Assembly (NCBI GenBank): GCA_947579605.1
Contig: OX388314.1
Span: 26,236,000 to 26,299,999 of the forward strand
Source of the DNA: Athripsodes cinereus
Taxonomy: Eukaryota > Arthropoda > Insecta > Trichoptera > Leptoceridae
Reading direction: 5' to 3'
Length of the DNA stretch: 64,000 nucleotides
Shown here: in pieces, positions 43,550 through 55,960 of the stretch
How positions within the stretch are numbered: the first letter of the stretch is position 1
How the letters are laid out: every line of letters starts with the position of its first letter
Notes under the pieces: model-generated
Database searches by the model: none
The model's input: only the letters and a program-made list of their open reading frames with translations
What the model was told of the DNA's origin: nothing
Translations under genes and position numbers: made by a program

Positions 43550-46500
43550 ATGTTTGTGATAAATAATTACGCGTATTTATTCTTTTATTTTTTAATTTGT
43601 TGTACAAATATTGTGAATAGCTCTTCCGACCATCATGTTGATACATATTTACATGACAAGGGTGCAACTGATTACCAAGACTATATTTTCAACAATGTAC
43701 GGCCTTACTTCACGGAAGAAGATGATAATAATGAGCACATATATTCCGAATTTAATGAACATAGGGTCAAAAGATCTGATGAAAATGTTTCATCCACTGA
43801 AGGGCCCAGAGTAGACAGCACCTCGCAGACACTAGTAGATAACTCCAGTGACATCCAATCAGAATTGAACGTGAACTCAACATTCATAGTTTCCAGTAGT
43901 GTTCCCACAACTAATCTTACAACATCCACCACTCCAGCATATGCTGTTCTGCCAGAGAAAAGTTCTGCGGAAGATGAACACAATAGCTCAATGTCAATAT
44001 TCTTTGTACTATGTGTCCTGGCTTTAGGGATATTACTTATTCATTCTATGCTTCAGACCGGTTTCTCTTACTTACCGGAAAGTGTTGTCATCGTTTTCCT
44101 TGGAGCTTTGATTGGATTGATCATTAATTTAATGTCCATTAAGAATATCGCTAATTGGAAAAAAGAAGAAGCATTTTCTCCTACAGCTTTCTTTCTCGTC
44201 CTGCTACCTCCGATTATATTTGAATCTGGATACAATTTGCATAAAGGAAACTTCTTTCAAAACATTGGCTCTATTTTGGTATTTGCTATTTTGGGGACAG
44301 TGATTTCTGCATTTGTAATCGGAGCTGGTGTATATCTCCTTGGATTGGCTCAAGTCGCTTACAAATTGAATTTTGTAGAATCCTTTGCATTTGGATCATT
44401 AATTTCTGCTGTAGACCCAGTAGCCACCGTGGCTATATTCCACGCTCTGGATGTAGATCCAGTACTTAACATGTTGGTATTTGGTGAGAGTATTTTGAAT
44501 GATGCTATTTCCATTGTGCTGACAACAGCTGTGTTGGACACCAGTGATCTTACAATGTCTACAGGAGAAGCTATCTTGTCCTCCATCAACAGATTCTGTC
44601 TTATGTTCTTTGCTTCTGCTGGTATTGGAGTAGTGTTTGCTCTGCTCAGTGCCTTATTGTTGAAGCATGTGGACTTGAGGAAGAATCCCTCCCTGGAATT
44701 TGGTATGATGTTGGTGTTTACATATGCACCCTATGTGTTGGCTGAAGGAATACAACTTTCAGGTAAGAATTGTTCTATAATGTCAATTATTTTACATACT
44801 GTGTGTGACACTATGTCGTACAGATTACAATGAAACATGAAATATGTTCCGTGTTTTAATAATATGTCTAGCTATTTATAAAATCATATCATTTCCCACT
44901 TGCAGAAATTAATACAGTTAACTCTCTATAAGTATGACAGTTTTCCTGTCCCGATGTGTATCTCACCCTGTGTGTTTTCACCTCAATGAGTTGAAATTTG
45001 TTCTTAAGACTCGCCTCTCTAGTAGAGGAGTCGAACTGCTGGAAGAGGCCTCACGCAAACCTCCACCTCTATAAGTCAATATCCTAACTGCCATCACCTT
45101 TATCAGTCGAACTGTTACCTCACTTGGTTATTTATTGTTTATTCTGACGAACCTTGTTATTTATTGTTTATTCTGACAAATGAAATCAAATACGATTCAG
45201 TACGCAAAAGAATCACACGCGATCGACATCATATTTATGTCCTTCAATCATTATTCAATTTGATATGTTGTGAAAGTTATAAGTCACGGCTGCTCGAAAA
45301 CTAAATATATAAACCCATATTACTCATTCACTACCGGTGATCTGCTGATAACTCTAACTTTTTCCCTCTCTGAGTTGAACAATAAATAAGCCAAACTTAC
45401 CCTATTCGACAAGATCTATAGTTTTTTATGGTCTCTAGGAGTAAAACTTATCGAGATTTCACTGTATATAGATATTTCTGTTTACATACAGCTACATTAC
45501 TCAAGTAATGAATATCTTTAACCTCATCAATTAAGATGTCAGTAGTGGAAAAGGTAGAACAGATAGATTTTCTAAATGTTATTATTACATATAACAGGTG
45601 GCATTGTCATCTTGTTTTGTTATGACTATTTTAACAATGTGTTGTAATGATGTATGCTACTAAACTCTGTTGTTGATTCACTAATATTAGTTTGTGTTTG
45701 TATTTATTTGTTTGTTCTGATAACAGGGTATTGGTACTCAAAGTAATTTTATTATGATTGTATACATACTGTTATTAGCTGGCTGTTATCTTGATCACCT
45801 TTCCTTTTATCATCTGTTTACTGCGCATTAATTAATACAATGCATAATGTTTACAAGATGTATATTAGTTTTACCTTTTATTTGTCTATTTATTTGTCCT
45901 CTTGCCTTGCATTTTTTGTGATAGACCAGGGGTCTCCAAACTACGGCCCGAGGGCCACATCCGGCCCGCGGATAGATTTTGTCCGGCCCGCGGAGAGCTA
46001 GCATACTTGAAAACTCCTTTTAGAGAACATATTTTTTATAGTAGATTAAATTTAGTTTACTGAAGTATTCTAATTTTATGTTGAATAATTATTAATATGA
46101 TATCTACATTGATATGGTCATGGGCTAACTACTCATAACATTGTTGTAGGCTTATTGTTATTGTTTTTGTGATAAGTTGGATAAAGAAACACAGAATTGT
46201 AATGAGTAAAGACATGTATAATAATATGCAGAAAATTTAACTTCAATATACATATAATAACTAACAAATTATTAAAATGAATCCAACTAACATTAAATTT
46301 AATACATTTTAAATAAAAACATAACTTATAACAAGCATAATGACATATGAAATACTAATGAGATTTATGTAATTGAGATTTTCCACTGACAATAGTTTGT
46401 AGTTGTGGACTAATTTTACTTGTACCAATTATTAAAAGAGATTTAAGATGCTCATCAGTTAATTTAGATCTGTAAACATTTTTTGTGTACTTCATTTTGG

Positions 46501-49500
46501 AGAAGGTCTTCTCACACAAATAAGTAGTACCAAAAACAGAAAACAGCCCACGAGCAAATTTATGCAAATTATCAAATTGTGTCAGTGGAAGACTCTTATA
46601 AAATTCCAACAAAGATGAGTTTTGATATTTGTTCTTAATTATATCACTGCACTGTAGATCAATCATTTCCATTTGAAGTTCCAGGGCTAGGGTTTCAATG
46701 TCAGTATCAAAAGGATTCTGAAAAATCTTAATTTGATTCGCAATGGCATCAAAGTCCGAGAAACGAGTATCAAAATTTATTTTCAAAGCACTCAAAGTTT
46801 CGATTGCAAAATCGATAGGAAACTCAGTCTCAGTGGTGTGGCTGAATATTTCACATGTTTTAAAATGTGAAAAACATTTACTTCGTAGCTGTGATTGAAA
46901 CAGTATCAATTTCTTCCGGAATGATTTGATATTAGTGTATAAATCAGGAAGATGCTGATTTTCTCCTTGCAATCTCAAATTCAGTTCGTTCACATGTTTT
47001 GTCAAATCAACATAGAATGCTAACTTCCACAGCCATGCGTTGTTTTGTAATTCAGTAAGAGGGCGATGCTTTTCATTCAAAAAAATTTCGATCACTGCTC
47101 GAAGTTCAAAAAAGCGCTGAAGGACTTTCCCACAACTAAGCCAACGTACGGCAGTATGATAAGGTAAGTCATTTTCTCCAAACTCTTCAATAAATTGTCG
47201 GAATTGTCGGTGATTCAGCCCAAAAGATCTGATAAAATTAACAGTTGATATGACTGGTTTCAGAACTTCAGACATATCCAAACATTTTCCGCACAAAGAC
47301 TGTTGATGAATGATACAATGTAAGACTAATGGTTTTGAACCACCGTCATTTTCTACAGCCTTTGACACAAGAGCGACCACTCCTTTATCTTTCCCACTCA
47401 TGTTTTTGCCTCTATCAGTTGTAATACATTTCAAGTTTTTCCATCGAAGGTTCTTTTGATTAATGGCCATTTCAACTCCTTTAAAAATATCTGTACCAGT
47501 AGTTGTGCCATGAATACTATACATATCAAGAAGTTCTTCATGCACTTTATAGCTTTTATCTACTCCTCGAATATAAATCAACACCTGAGCAGTATCTGAC
47601 ACATCCGTTGACTCATCCAAGGCCAAAGAAAACCACTCAACATGTCCATTTTTGTCGAACAGTTGAGAGGATATATTTTCAGCGATGTTTTCTACCCTTC
47701 GAGCCACAGTGTTTGCTGACATACTGACAGTTTTTAATAAATTTACCTTTTCAGGGCACATTTCTTCGGCTACTGCAATTATGCATTCTTTGATCATTTC
47801 TCCATCGGTGAATGGTTTTCCACGTTTTGCAATTTCAAGAGCCATACGAAAGCTGGCACGATTTGCAGCCTCTTGTTCAGTTTTGAGTTTTGTAAATGAA
47901 GATTGCTGCGATTTCAATCCGCGCTTCAGAGCTTCGAATTTTTCTGTCCGCAAACTTCCTGTATATTTTGAGTAATTTTGAAAATGTTTTGTTTCATAAT
48001 GACGTTTAATGTTATATTCCTTGAGAACGGCTATGCTCTCATTGCAAATCAAACATAGCGCCTTGTTACTGGACTCAATTACGAAATACTGAATGTTCCA
48101 CTGATCTTTGAATTTTCTGCATTCACTATCAATTTTTCGCTTCTTTTCCATACTACTAAATCACACACAAAAGCAACAATTCAAATCAATATACTGTTAC
48201 AAAGATGTCTTAAACTTAAACACGCACAAACACGTTTTAAGGAGGTACGCACTATTTTATTTCACAACAGTGTCATAGGAACTGACTTGTGGTTGCGCCA
48301 CTAGCCTTCTTATATATTCCAATTACTGCCATCTAGAAGTGAGTGGAAGACACCAGAACTTTCTCGAACCAACGAGATTATTCTGTACGTGCTATTAGCG
48401 CCATCTGTTAGCGATAGAAGGTACTACCTATTTCCGCTTGTGTCCACCAGATGTCGTGTCACGTTACTCCTCATGGCTCGTACTCTACGACTAATCTAGA
48501 AATTACAGATAATGACAGGAAAATTAATAATATGCAGTGTTGCCGTTTTGCGGACTTTAGTCCAATTTGCAGCCTTTTTTAAATGTTGCGTACTTTTTCG
48601 GACTTTTTTTTTTCATCAGTGGACTATTTCACTTTTTACCACCGGCAACAATGATAATATGGTTTTGGCCCTCGGAACTTACTGGAGTAATCAGTTTGGC
48701 CCTAAGGCTGGAAAGTTTGGAGACCCCTGTGATAGACAATAGGATGAAACGCCAAACTGATTTGTCTTTTCATGTTTCTTTAACTTCCTCTGTATTCATC
48801 CAATTCTTCATGCACGCATCCCATTTTTTTTGAGAATTTTAGGCATCTAATTCTTTAAAATTCATTGTATCATATTACTTCATTTAGTATTTTTAAAGTG
48901 TGGTTTCTTGTAATAAACCTAAATATACTTATACAATGTTTAGAATATTTATTAATTTTTTTATTGTTTAACCGGATTTGGATGCAGATGACAAAACCAA
49001 TCAGAAACCTCAATTGGAGAACCATGTCTACACAATGCAACATTGTGTAAAATCTAATCGGAGGAAGTGAGAAAGGTGTCCCAACGCTTACGAATTGGCT
49101 CTAGGCTGGCTTAAGTGATCACTTTTCACACACCTTTCTCACTTCTTCCGATTAGATTTTACACAATGTTGTATTGTGTAGACATGGTTCTCCAATTGAG
49201 GTTTCTGATTGGTTTTGTCATCTGCATCCAAATCCGGTTAAACAATAAAAAAATTAGTAAATATTCTTAACATTTGTTGCTAACTGGTCGAACTAGCAGC
49301 CGATAAAGTATTGAACTTAATTGTTCCAGCGCCATTTAGACGGGAGATCGCGATCTATTTGAGATCTGAAAAATGAGATCCCAAAAAGATGGTTGCTTCT
49401 AAGGTTTGCATAAATCATTTCTCGATTGGTGGACCTTAAATTGTGACAGTGAGAATGGTGGAATTGGTGAACGTTGTCTGTGGACACTGAAAGTGATCAC

Positions 49501-52500
49501 TTAAGCCAGCCTAGAGCCAATTCGTAAGCGTTGGGACACCTTTCTCACTTCTTCCGATTAGATTTTACACAATGTTGCATTGTGTAGACATGGTTCTCCA
49601 ATTGAGGTTTCTGATTGGCTAAATATATACTTCAAAATTCCATAGTGATCATATAGTGACTTTATTGAACAAACAAAACAAACCACAAAATTTTATTACC
49701 TTACAAGTAATGATGGTTTTATCAAATTTATATTCATGATAGATATAGCTAAAATACACTTGAAAACCCATTTGAGGTGGAATAAATTATAGTTGAATAG
49801 GATCTCCAGATGTCTCTTAAGACTTTGGGCTATTTATCACGTACTTTTACAACTTTATCTTTGTTTTTCGTTTATCCAAGATTCTCGTATAAACTTGAGT
49901 TTCTGTTTGTTTTTCAGGTATTATGGCTATCCTGTTCTGTGGCATTGTAATGTCTCACTATACCCATTTCAATCTTTCTACCGTCACACAAATCACCATG
50001 CAACAAACCATGAGGACATTGGCTTTCATTGCTGAGACATGTGTCTTTGCATACCTGGGACTAGCAATATTTAGGTGAGTTAGTCATGCACAGATTACAC
50101 AATATGTTTAATCTTGAAAGAACAGCATTATCAAAGTAATTGAAATAGGGGTTGCATACCAACTAGATGGTCTGAGCATGTTAGAGAGGGTGCAGGATAC
50201 AGAGTTCAAGGGGGCTTACGGGTAAGTGGAAGTAATGGCTCACAAAAGGGGCTGATGTGTGACTATACTTATTGCAGTCGCAATTCTCAGAAGTGAGGGA
50301 TCAGTTTGGAAAGATATACAGTAAAAAACTAGGACAATAAAAAAAAAGCTTTATTGTGTTTGCATACAACATATACAACAGTTCTTCCTTTAGTGTTGTG
50401 GGTCTCAGATGCTGGAACAAGCTCCCTATTAGCCTGCGGTAGGAGAGGAATGGAGATGTCTTCAGAAAGAGCCTGAAGACACACCTTTTTGCCGGGAGCT
50501 TTGGACAATATACGCTCTTGAGGTTATGTTATAAGTAAACGGTACTCTACGAATTGTCCTCGAATAATAATTGCTTAAACAGTCTTTTCCAGCCTACCTT
50601 CAGAAAATAAAATAGTAGATAGAAATGTAAGGAAAGAAATTATTTTGCTGTCGGTTTATCTTTTAATGGGAGAGAAACTTTTAAAAAATTTAGTCAGTTA
50701 ATTAAACTTTTTTGTTGACAGATTAATAATTAATGTAGGTGGTTAGATTAATGAAAAAACGTGCACAGCTTTGATATTTATATTTGTTCGATGTCCTCAG
50801 TTTCAGGCATCGAGTAGAACCAGCCCTCGTGATATGGAGTATCATCTTGTGTTTGATTGGAAGAGCCTGTAACATCTTCCCACTGGCTCTGTTGGTCAAC
50901 AGGTTCCGGGAACATAAGATCACTAGGAAGATGGCATTCATCATGTGGTTTAGTGGTATATGAACTAAATATTTATACATAAATGTTTGAATATAACAAA
51001 GACTTTGTATAGAAATATGCTGTTTTCCCAGTTACAGTGTTTTAGGAATTGTGTGTCTTTGCATCTAAAGCCTTCAATTGTTGAATTGCAGGTCTTCGTG
51101 GTGCCATTTCATATGCGCTGTCTCTGCATTTGGGCTTCTCCGATGAGACACGCCACGTCATCATCACTACTACTCTTATCATTGTACTCTTCACCACACT
51201 CATATTCGGAGGATCCACCATGCCACTGCTCAAGTTCCTAAGAGTATGTAAAAGCACATTTAACTGTTATATTTTTCAAAACTTTTCTTTTCTTCCAATT
51301 AAATATCAAGAAACGTTTGTGTTGTAACACTCAAACTGCCAGTTTCATAAAAAAAATGACAACTTTAACGATAAAGTCACTTTAATTTTAATTTTCTTTG
51401 AACACCGAAAAAATTATGCCCAGATTCAGAAAAAAATTAAAAAGTGAAAGTTCGAAATGTCAAAATTTTAATGTGATTTTTAAGATTACTCAAAGAAAAT
51501 TGTTTACTTGGTGTCCATACTATATCACATGGTACACTTTATTTAGTAAAGTAGTAATATAGACCTTTTTGCTACGGTGGAAAACATATTTTGGCTTGAA
51601 TTTGGTCAAAAAGTGCACAGTTTTGTTATGTATAAACTCATTTTATACATGGTTTAAGTAGCCATTAAAAAATCATTGTCTCTTGATGCAATCGTTGCCA
51701 AAGTAATTTATGTAAACAACAGTTGGCATGCGTTATTGTAAATAATATTTCATAATTATTATGAAATCTGGTGTTCACATGAGTTGAAAACTAAATATAA
51801 AGTGAGTTTATATATTTTATTATTCACTGTTCATTGTTTACAGTAAATCAATGCAAAGTATCATAAGATCATCATTTATACAATTCAATGCACAGAGAGT
51901 GAGTTCATCGCTAGAATGCAATATCTTCCAATTAACTCGGTTAAAGTTAGTTTATGAAACCCAAATTTCACTTTAAAGATAAAGGAACATTATCCTTAAA
52001 TTGCAGGCTAATAAGAAGAACAAGAGGTCCAGATCACAGAGAAGAAGGAAGGAAGTCTCGCTGTCTAAAACCAAAGAGTGGGGACAGGCCATAGACTCTG
52101 AACTGCTCTCTGAAATCACCGAAGAGGAAATGGAAGTGAACTTCTCTCAGACAGCAAGGGTTGGGGGATTTGCCAGATTGGATCTTAAATATTTAATTCC
52201 TTTCTTCACCAGAAGATTCACCCATCAGGTAAATGTTAACCAAATAAATTATAAGTCCAGCTCTAAGTATCTCGCAATAATTCAGCAACTGGAGTAGCAT
52301 CAAAAATATCTGGATACTATACTATACTATACCCTCACGCCGTGTCCTAAGTGGGGTAGGCAGAGAGAACGGAACGCCAAACGGATATATCTTTACACAC
52401 TTCCTTCGCTTCCTTCACGTTCATACAGTTTCTCATACACTCACGTCGGTTCCTCTTACTCAACACGCGGCCGTCCTTGAGAATTTGATCTACGTGATCA

Positions 52501-53391
52501 AGCCACGTGGTTCTCGGACGCCCGCGTTTCCTCACACCCTTTATAAAATATCTGGATTCCGAGACTAATCCAATCGTCACGCCCAAAATGTAACATCGGA
52601 TCTGCAAAATTGACATTTTACAAGACAACCAAATGATGGGGAATAAATGCATAATTTTACTATTCGTAATAACAGAATTACGTAACTTTTCACTTTTTCA
52701 CATGTGATATATTACAAAACATTATGACTAAATATGTAAAAAATACTGTGGCTCATATGTAGAGCTGAAAAGACTGGCTGAGAATAGAGACGAATGGAGA
52801 AGAAAAACCAAACTCGTTGCAGACCAATCCAATGGATTGTAACTCATTATATATATAGTATTAGATTTTCTAGAAAAACGTATTTTATAGAAAAACGTAT
52901 TTTAGTAGCTAGATTATTGTTTTCCATTGAAGTGTTTTATCATACGGGGCTAATTCAATAATTAAAAGGGAATTCCCGTTTTAAATAAAATGTGCTGGTT
53001 TCATAAAGATCCCTTAGAGAGCCCTTTTAAAATTAAGTCCGAGATGTCAAAATTCTCTTAGTAATTATGTTTAATACTAGAAGTTTTTACTAACAGATAT
53101 TACTTAGAGACTTTTCAAACCAAATCAACAAATTTTATGTTTTTTATAAATTTGGGTGAAAAAAAAGTTAATGTGTTGATAAAAAGATGGCTTAAAAATG
53201 TAACTATCCGAAAATTGAATGATTGTAATTTTTTCTTGCAGGAATTAAAAGATTGCAAGAGTCAAATGACAGATCTGACAAACCAGTGGTACCAGGCCAT
53301 TAGGATATCTCCCGAGAGAGAGACAGACGATGAAGAGAGTGTCCTGCCATCCAAGTCCAATTCACAGACCAGCCTACAGAGAAGTGTCTAA
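43550..53391 (+). CDS. SLC9A8: Sodium/proton exchanger NHE8-like (SLC9A8), 6 exons, 682 aa
   Basis: Endomembrane cation/proton antiporter that sets luminal pH in Golgi and apical compartments. Exons are 43550-44762, 49918-50074, 50801-50955, 51092-51243, 52007-52228 and 53242-53391, all GT-AG with matching phases. Residues 1-23 look like a signal peptide. Residues 24-147 are hydrophilic, with sequons at N23, N79, N98, N109, N122 and N145 and an RVKR site at 72-75. The exchanger fold follows: LLPPIIFESGY near 218-228, SAVDPVATVAIF near 286-297, and FGESILND with the paired N317-D318 of electroneutral NHEs. The tail has SKTKEWG, LSEITEEEMEVNF and LIPFFTRRFTHQ, matching the NHE8 tail. It is about 100 residues longer than human NHE8, mostly in the N-terminal region. 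Intron 1 (5.2 kb) holds an intact-looking hAT transposon. Confidence 0.93.
44915..45464. mobile_element. pogo/Tigger-like MITE in NHE8 intron 1
   Basis: The left end CAGTTAACTCTCTATAAGT and the right end (inverse) CAGTGAAATCTCGATAAGT resemble pogo-family termini. TA flanks both sides. 550 bp with no recognisable transposase, and several internal CTATAAGTC-type repeats. Confidence 0.72.
45927..48729 (-). mobile_element. Complete hAT DNA transposon with 8-bp target duplication
   Basis: The ends are inverted: the left starts CAGGGGTCTCCAAACT and the right, read on the other strand, starts with the same 16 bases. The flanking 8-mers, TGATAGAC at 45919-45926 and 48730-48737, are identical, the expected hAT target duplication. 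Both ends carry subterminal GC-rich GGCC motifs. Total length is 2803 bp, and the only gene inside is the minus-strand transposase. It sits in NHE8 intron 1, about 1.2 kb before exon 2. Confidence 0.95.
46355..48151 (-). CDS. hAT-superfamily transposase, intact 598-aa ORF
   Basis: DDE transposase of the hAT superfamily, resembling the vertebrate-domesticated ZBED5/SCAND3/GTF2IRD2-like group. The single exon has no internal stop or frameshift. An N-terminal BED/C2H2-type zinc finger has C33, C36, H51 and H56. Candidate catalytic residues are D179 (SLALDESTD), D246 (CITTDRGKN) and E547 (YLCEKTFSKMK). The hAT-typical C279-x2-H282 and RW336-337 signatures are also present. The C-terminal part (about 510-580) matches the hAT dimerisation region, with SLPLTQFDNLHKFARGLF. 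It lies antisense to NHE8 inside intron 1 and starts 578 bp from the right terminus of its own transposon, which has a perfect 8-bp target duplication. I infer it encodes, or recently encoded, an active transposase. The catalytic assignments come from alignment by eye. Confidence 0.93.
   Translation of the reverse strand: MEKKRKIDSECRKFKDQWNIQYFVIESSNKALCLICNESIAVLKEYNIKRHYETKHFQNYSKYTGSLRTEKFEALKRGLKSQQSSFTKLKTEQEAANRASFRMALEIAKRGKPFTDGEMIKECIIAVAEEMCPEKVNLLKTVSMSANTVARRVENIAENISSQLFDKNGHVEWFSLALDESTDVSDTAQVLIYIRGVDKSYKVHEELLDMYSIHGTTTGTDIFKGVEMAINQKNLRWKNLKCITTDRGKNMSGKDKGVVALVSKAVENDGGSKPLVLHCIIHQQSLCGKCLDMSEVLKPVISTVNFIRSFGLNHRQFRQFIEEFGENDLPYHTAVRWLSCGKVLQRFFELRAVIEIFLNEKHRPLTELQNNAWLWKLAFYVDLTKHVNELNLRLQGENQHLPDLYTNIKSFRKKLILFQSQLRSKCFSHFKTCEIFSHTTETEFPIDFAIETLSALKINFDTRFSDFDAIANQIKIFQNPFDTDIETLALELQMEMIDLQCSDIIKNKYQNSSLLEFYKSLPLTQFDNLHKFARGLFSVFGTTYLCEKTFSKMKYTKNVYRSKLTDEHLKSLLIIGTSKISPQLQTIVSGKSQLHKSH
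48935..49620. repeat. Composite foldback element in NHE8 intron 1
   Basis: An arm at about 48935-49069 is followed by its inverse at about 49126-49275 (arms near 135 bp, few mismatches, including GGATTTGGATGCAGATGAC and CAATTGGAGAACCATGTCT). The spacer has CGCTTACGAATTGGCTCTAG. About 220 bp later, at 49493-49620, the inverse of that spacer plus part of the arm occurs again. Alternative hairpins are therefore possible. Confidence 0.85.
50385..50540 (+). pseudogene. LINE C-terminal fragment in NHE8 intron 2
   Basis: The plus strand reads VVGLRCWNKLPISL and, a few bases on, RNGDVFRKSLKTHLFAGSFG. The 'WN.LP...R...F...LKTHLF' layout is common at the end of CR1/Jockey-type RT proteins. A bridging stop shows decay. 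Confidence 0.6.
51815..51955 (+). repeat. Repeat shared with 35.7 kb, NHE8 intron 4
   Basis: TATTCACTGTTCATTGTTTA, TACAATTCAATGCACAGAGA and ATCTTCCAATTAACTCGG match the blocks at 35690-35880 in order. Confidence 0.66.
52329..52548 (-). mobile_element. LINE 3'-end fragment (second LINE family)
   Basis: Minus-strand translation [20 protein letters not shown], then RECMRNCMNVKEAKEVCKD and [12 protein letters not shown]. It is in NHE8 intron 5, next to the TA-tailed LINE remnant and a block shared with 30.8 kb. Confidence 0.82.
52747..52850 (+). mobile_element. Third copy of the TA-tailed LINE, 3' end only
   Basis: About 100 bp in NHE8 intron 5 match the last 33 codons and tail of the LINE at 13.7-14.65 kb (blocks AGACTGGCTGAGAATAGAG and CCAATGGATTGTAACTC). 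It is a heavily 5'-truncated insertion. Confidence 0.85.
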
Positions 53392-55380
53392 ACTATTGAA
53401 ATTGTTAAGATTGTGTTTATATGAATGTTATTATTCCATTACAATACAGAGTACTGTGATGTATAAATATAGTATAGATTGCGATGAGCGACTAAAGACG
53501 TGGATGTGTTTTATATTTTTCAAAACAGTAGATATAGTAAAAATTTTACATTACCATAAATATGTGAGAACTATGAAATTTTGCTGTTGCTAGTCAAAAT
53601 GATGATGTTGGATGATTTGACCCTTTGTCGCCATTTTATGATCCTTCATTTGTCTCAGTGTTGACAGTGTAAATGATGACTTTAATTTTGCTTCAAAAGA
53701 TAGTCGTCATGTTCTTCTAACGACACAGATCGGTAGACAAACTGTTCCACATCATGAAATCTGCAATTCCGAAGACATTGTCGTGAAACCATGTTGTCTT
53801 GTGTCTGCTGTGCTCTTTGAGTTAGTTGATGGAAGACACATTTGGTTGAATGAACTATGGTAATGTAAAAAGTTATTCTCGCTACATTGATATATTAAAA
53901 AAAAAATTGAATAAATCAAAAAATATTCAACAATTTTCTCAATACTTAATTCATTTCATAGAGTGCAGAATTTAATCATGTTTGCACTCTGTCCTCATTT
54001 TTCGTTTAGCATAATTTTCATTTACCAATGAACCACAGTATTTGAAACGTCCAAAATATAATATATAATAATATTTTTATTGTAGTCTAGAAGAAATTAA
54101 TAAATAGCTAAATTTATTTTTTTCGCAGTATTAAAACTTTCATTTTTACTTTGTGAAATTTTGAAATGTTCCTTTAACTAGAATAGTTAAAATTAATTTT
54201 ATATTATTTACCTAATTGCTTTCATATTTTTTTTAAATTTAATTAGTTAAATTTAATTTTTTACTATATTCACCATATGGAGAATTATGGTGATATTTAG
54301 GACAATATCCATTGTTTTCACATTTAGAAAATTTAATATTGTTGATAATTTTTTTCAAAAATCTTTATAAAACTACTTTTCTAAATAAAATTTACTCTTA
54401 CTATAAAACGTTACTATTAAGGTCTTTTTGTGCTGTCTATTTTTTTATCACTATCATGATTATCTCCATTACATAGCGTGTAATACATCTATTTCTCTGC
54501 GCCAAATAAATGAGAACCATTCTGAATGGGTGATAATCCTGTTTGCCTAAAATAAGTAAATGTATTTTGTTGTCCTATAAAACTTTACAAATTGTAACTT
54601 ATAAATACTATAATAATATGGTACATGTTAAGTCATAATATATTTAAGAACTTTTTATTTGTATGCTTCATGTTCATGAACAGTTTTATAAAATTATTTC
54701 ATTAACGAAAACTTATTTAAATTATTTGATCTGCACATCTGCCATGCCCTATTCGTAGTCAATTTAGTGTGGACCATTGTTTGTGTGGCAGGTTGAATAC
54801 ATTGGAGACAGGAGACTAGATGACCAATATTGTGGTTACAAATTTCATTCATATAAACATAAAATATTTGTTACTGTTAAATTACAATTAAAAATTTTAT
54901 TCACAGAAAACATTTATAATACTGTGTCGTCCATTCCTTACTTGTCAATTTCTAAGATTTTTATAATTATTCTTATTTATTATTTATCGTGTCGAAACCC
55001 AGAAAAAAAAACCAATCAAACTGATCTCCAGTACTGTGCAAAACGCACAGCAGGTGGAGATGCGTTAAAAATATCCTCCATAGTGCAAGTGACAGGGCAC
55101 AATGGACACTCCAACAAGTGTGGCATAGTCTGTGCTGCACCACAGTCACATGCTCCGGATTCGTCCTATAGGAAGCCCCATCTTTCTCTATTGTCGCGGC
55201 AGTTTCCCTTATTAACTAAGTTTACATTGTAATCAATATACAAGAAAATATACTTCGCATTTAAATAAATATGAAATATTTTTCACATAAAAATAATTGA
55301 TATTCCTTTTTTTTAAGATATGCACCGCGACCTATAAGATCTATTGTACTCCCCCTACTCAGCTTTCCCGGTGTTGCCCG
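53392..55380 (+). other. NHE8 downstream region
   Basis: The first part must be NHE8 3' UTR, but its end is not decidable: AATAAA-type signals occur at several places, for example near 54384 and 54503. No gene is recognised; a 190-bp repeat lies at 55000-55200. Confidence 0.5.
55000..55200 (+). repeat. Repeat shared with 6.4-6.6 kb (plus copy)
   Basis: Preceded, as at 6.6 kb, by TTATTTATCGTGTCG on the corresponding strand, so the homology extends for about 190 bp. It differs by an insertion near 55048 (CAGCAGGTGGAG). Confidence 0.6.
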
Positions 55381-55960
55381 TCAAAGCGCACCCTCAAGTC
55401 CCAGACATCTTATGAAGTCTAAGATCTTGAGAGGATCCAAGGTGTGGAGAGATTCCACTTCTACCCAGTGTCTACCTAGGGCTTTGATTCTTGCGAATAC
55501 CACAGCATTGCATTCCGCTAGGAGATGTCGAGGAGTCTCGGCTTCTTCTTCACAAAATCTACAAGTGCCGTCTTCTTCAAGTCCCAGTTTGCGTAAGTGT
55601 TCCTTGAGCCTGCAGTGACCCGTTAGGAAGCCTGTTACTGCTTTGAGACTTGTTTTACTTAGGTTAGTGCATACCTTGGCTCTATCAAAGTTAATATATC
55701 CTCCGAGCAGTTCCTTGGCTTGCCTAAGCCTAGGGAGATTTTTCCATAGTTCATTTCTTTCTTGTCTCCCTTTCTTTTTCATTTCCTCTTGGAAAAACAT
55801 ATGTCCCAAACCACAGAATAGTTCTGGTCCATAGAGTTGCGTTGCCGCACCCTTTCTTGCCAGCTCATCAGCTCGTTCATTGCCCTCTACCCCGATGTGT
55901 CCGGGTACCCAAAAGAGGGTGACTTGATATTCCGCTAGTATATTAATAGTGTAACTACTT
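55381..55960 (-). pseudogene. LINE RNase H domain and Cys-His C-terminus (third LINE type)
   Basis: The minus strand encodes YQVTLFWVPGHIGVEGNERA followed by DELARKGAA, the C-terminal half of an RNase H domain as carried by I/R1/Jockey-type LINEs. It continues to LTGHCRLKEHLRKLGL and the Cys-His motif CRFCEEEAETPRHLLAECNA. The frame is open for 142 codons from 55809 to 55381 and extends left-open further upstream, so the decay is modest. The RT and endonuclease parts are absent. Confidence 0.83.

Noticed and set aside
47503..47975. Plus-strand open frames of 74 and 96 codons
   Set aside because: Shadows of the hAT transposase ORF.
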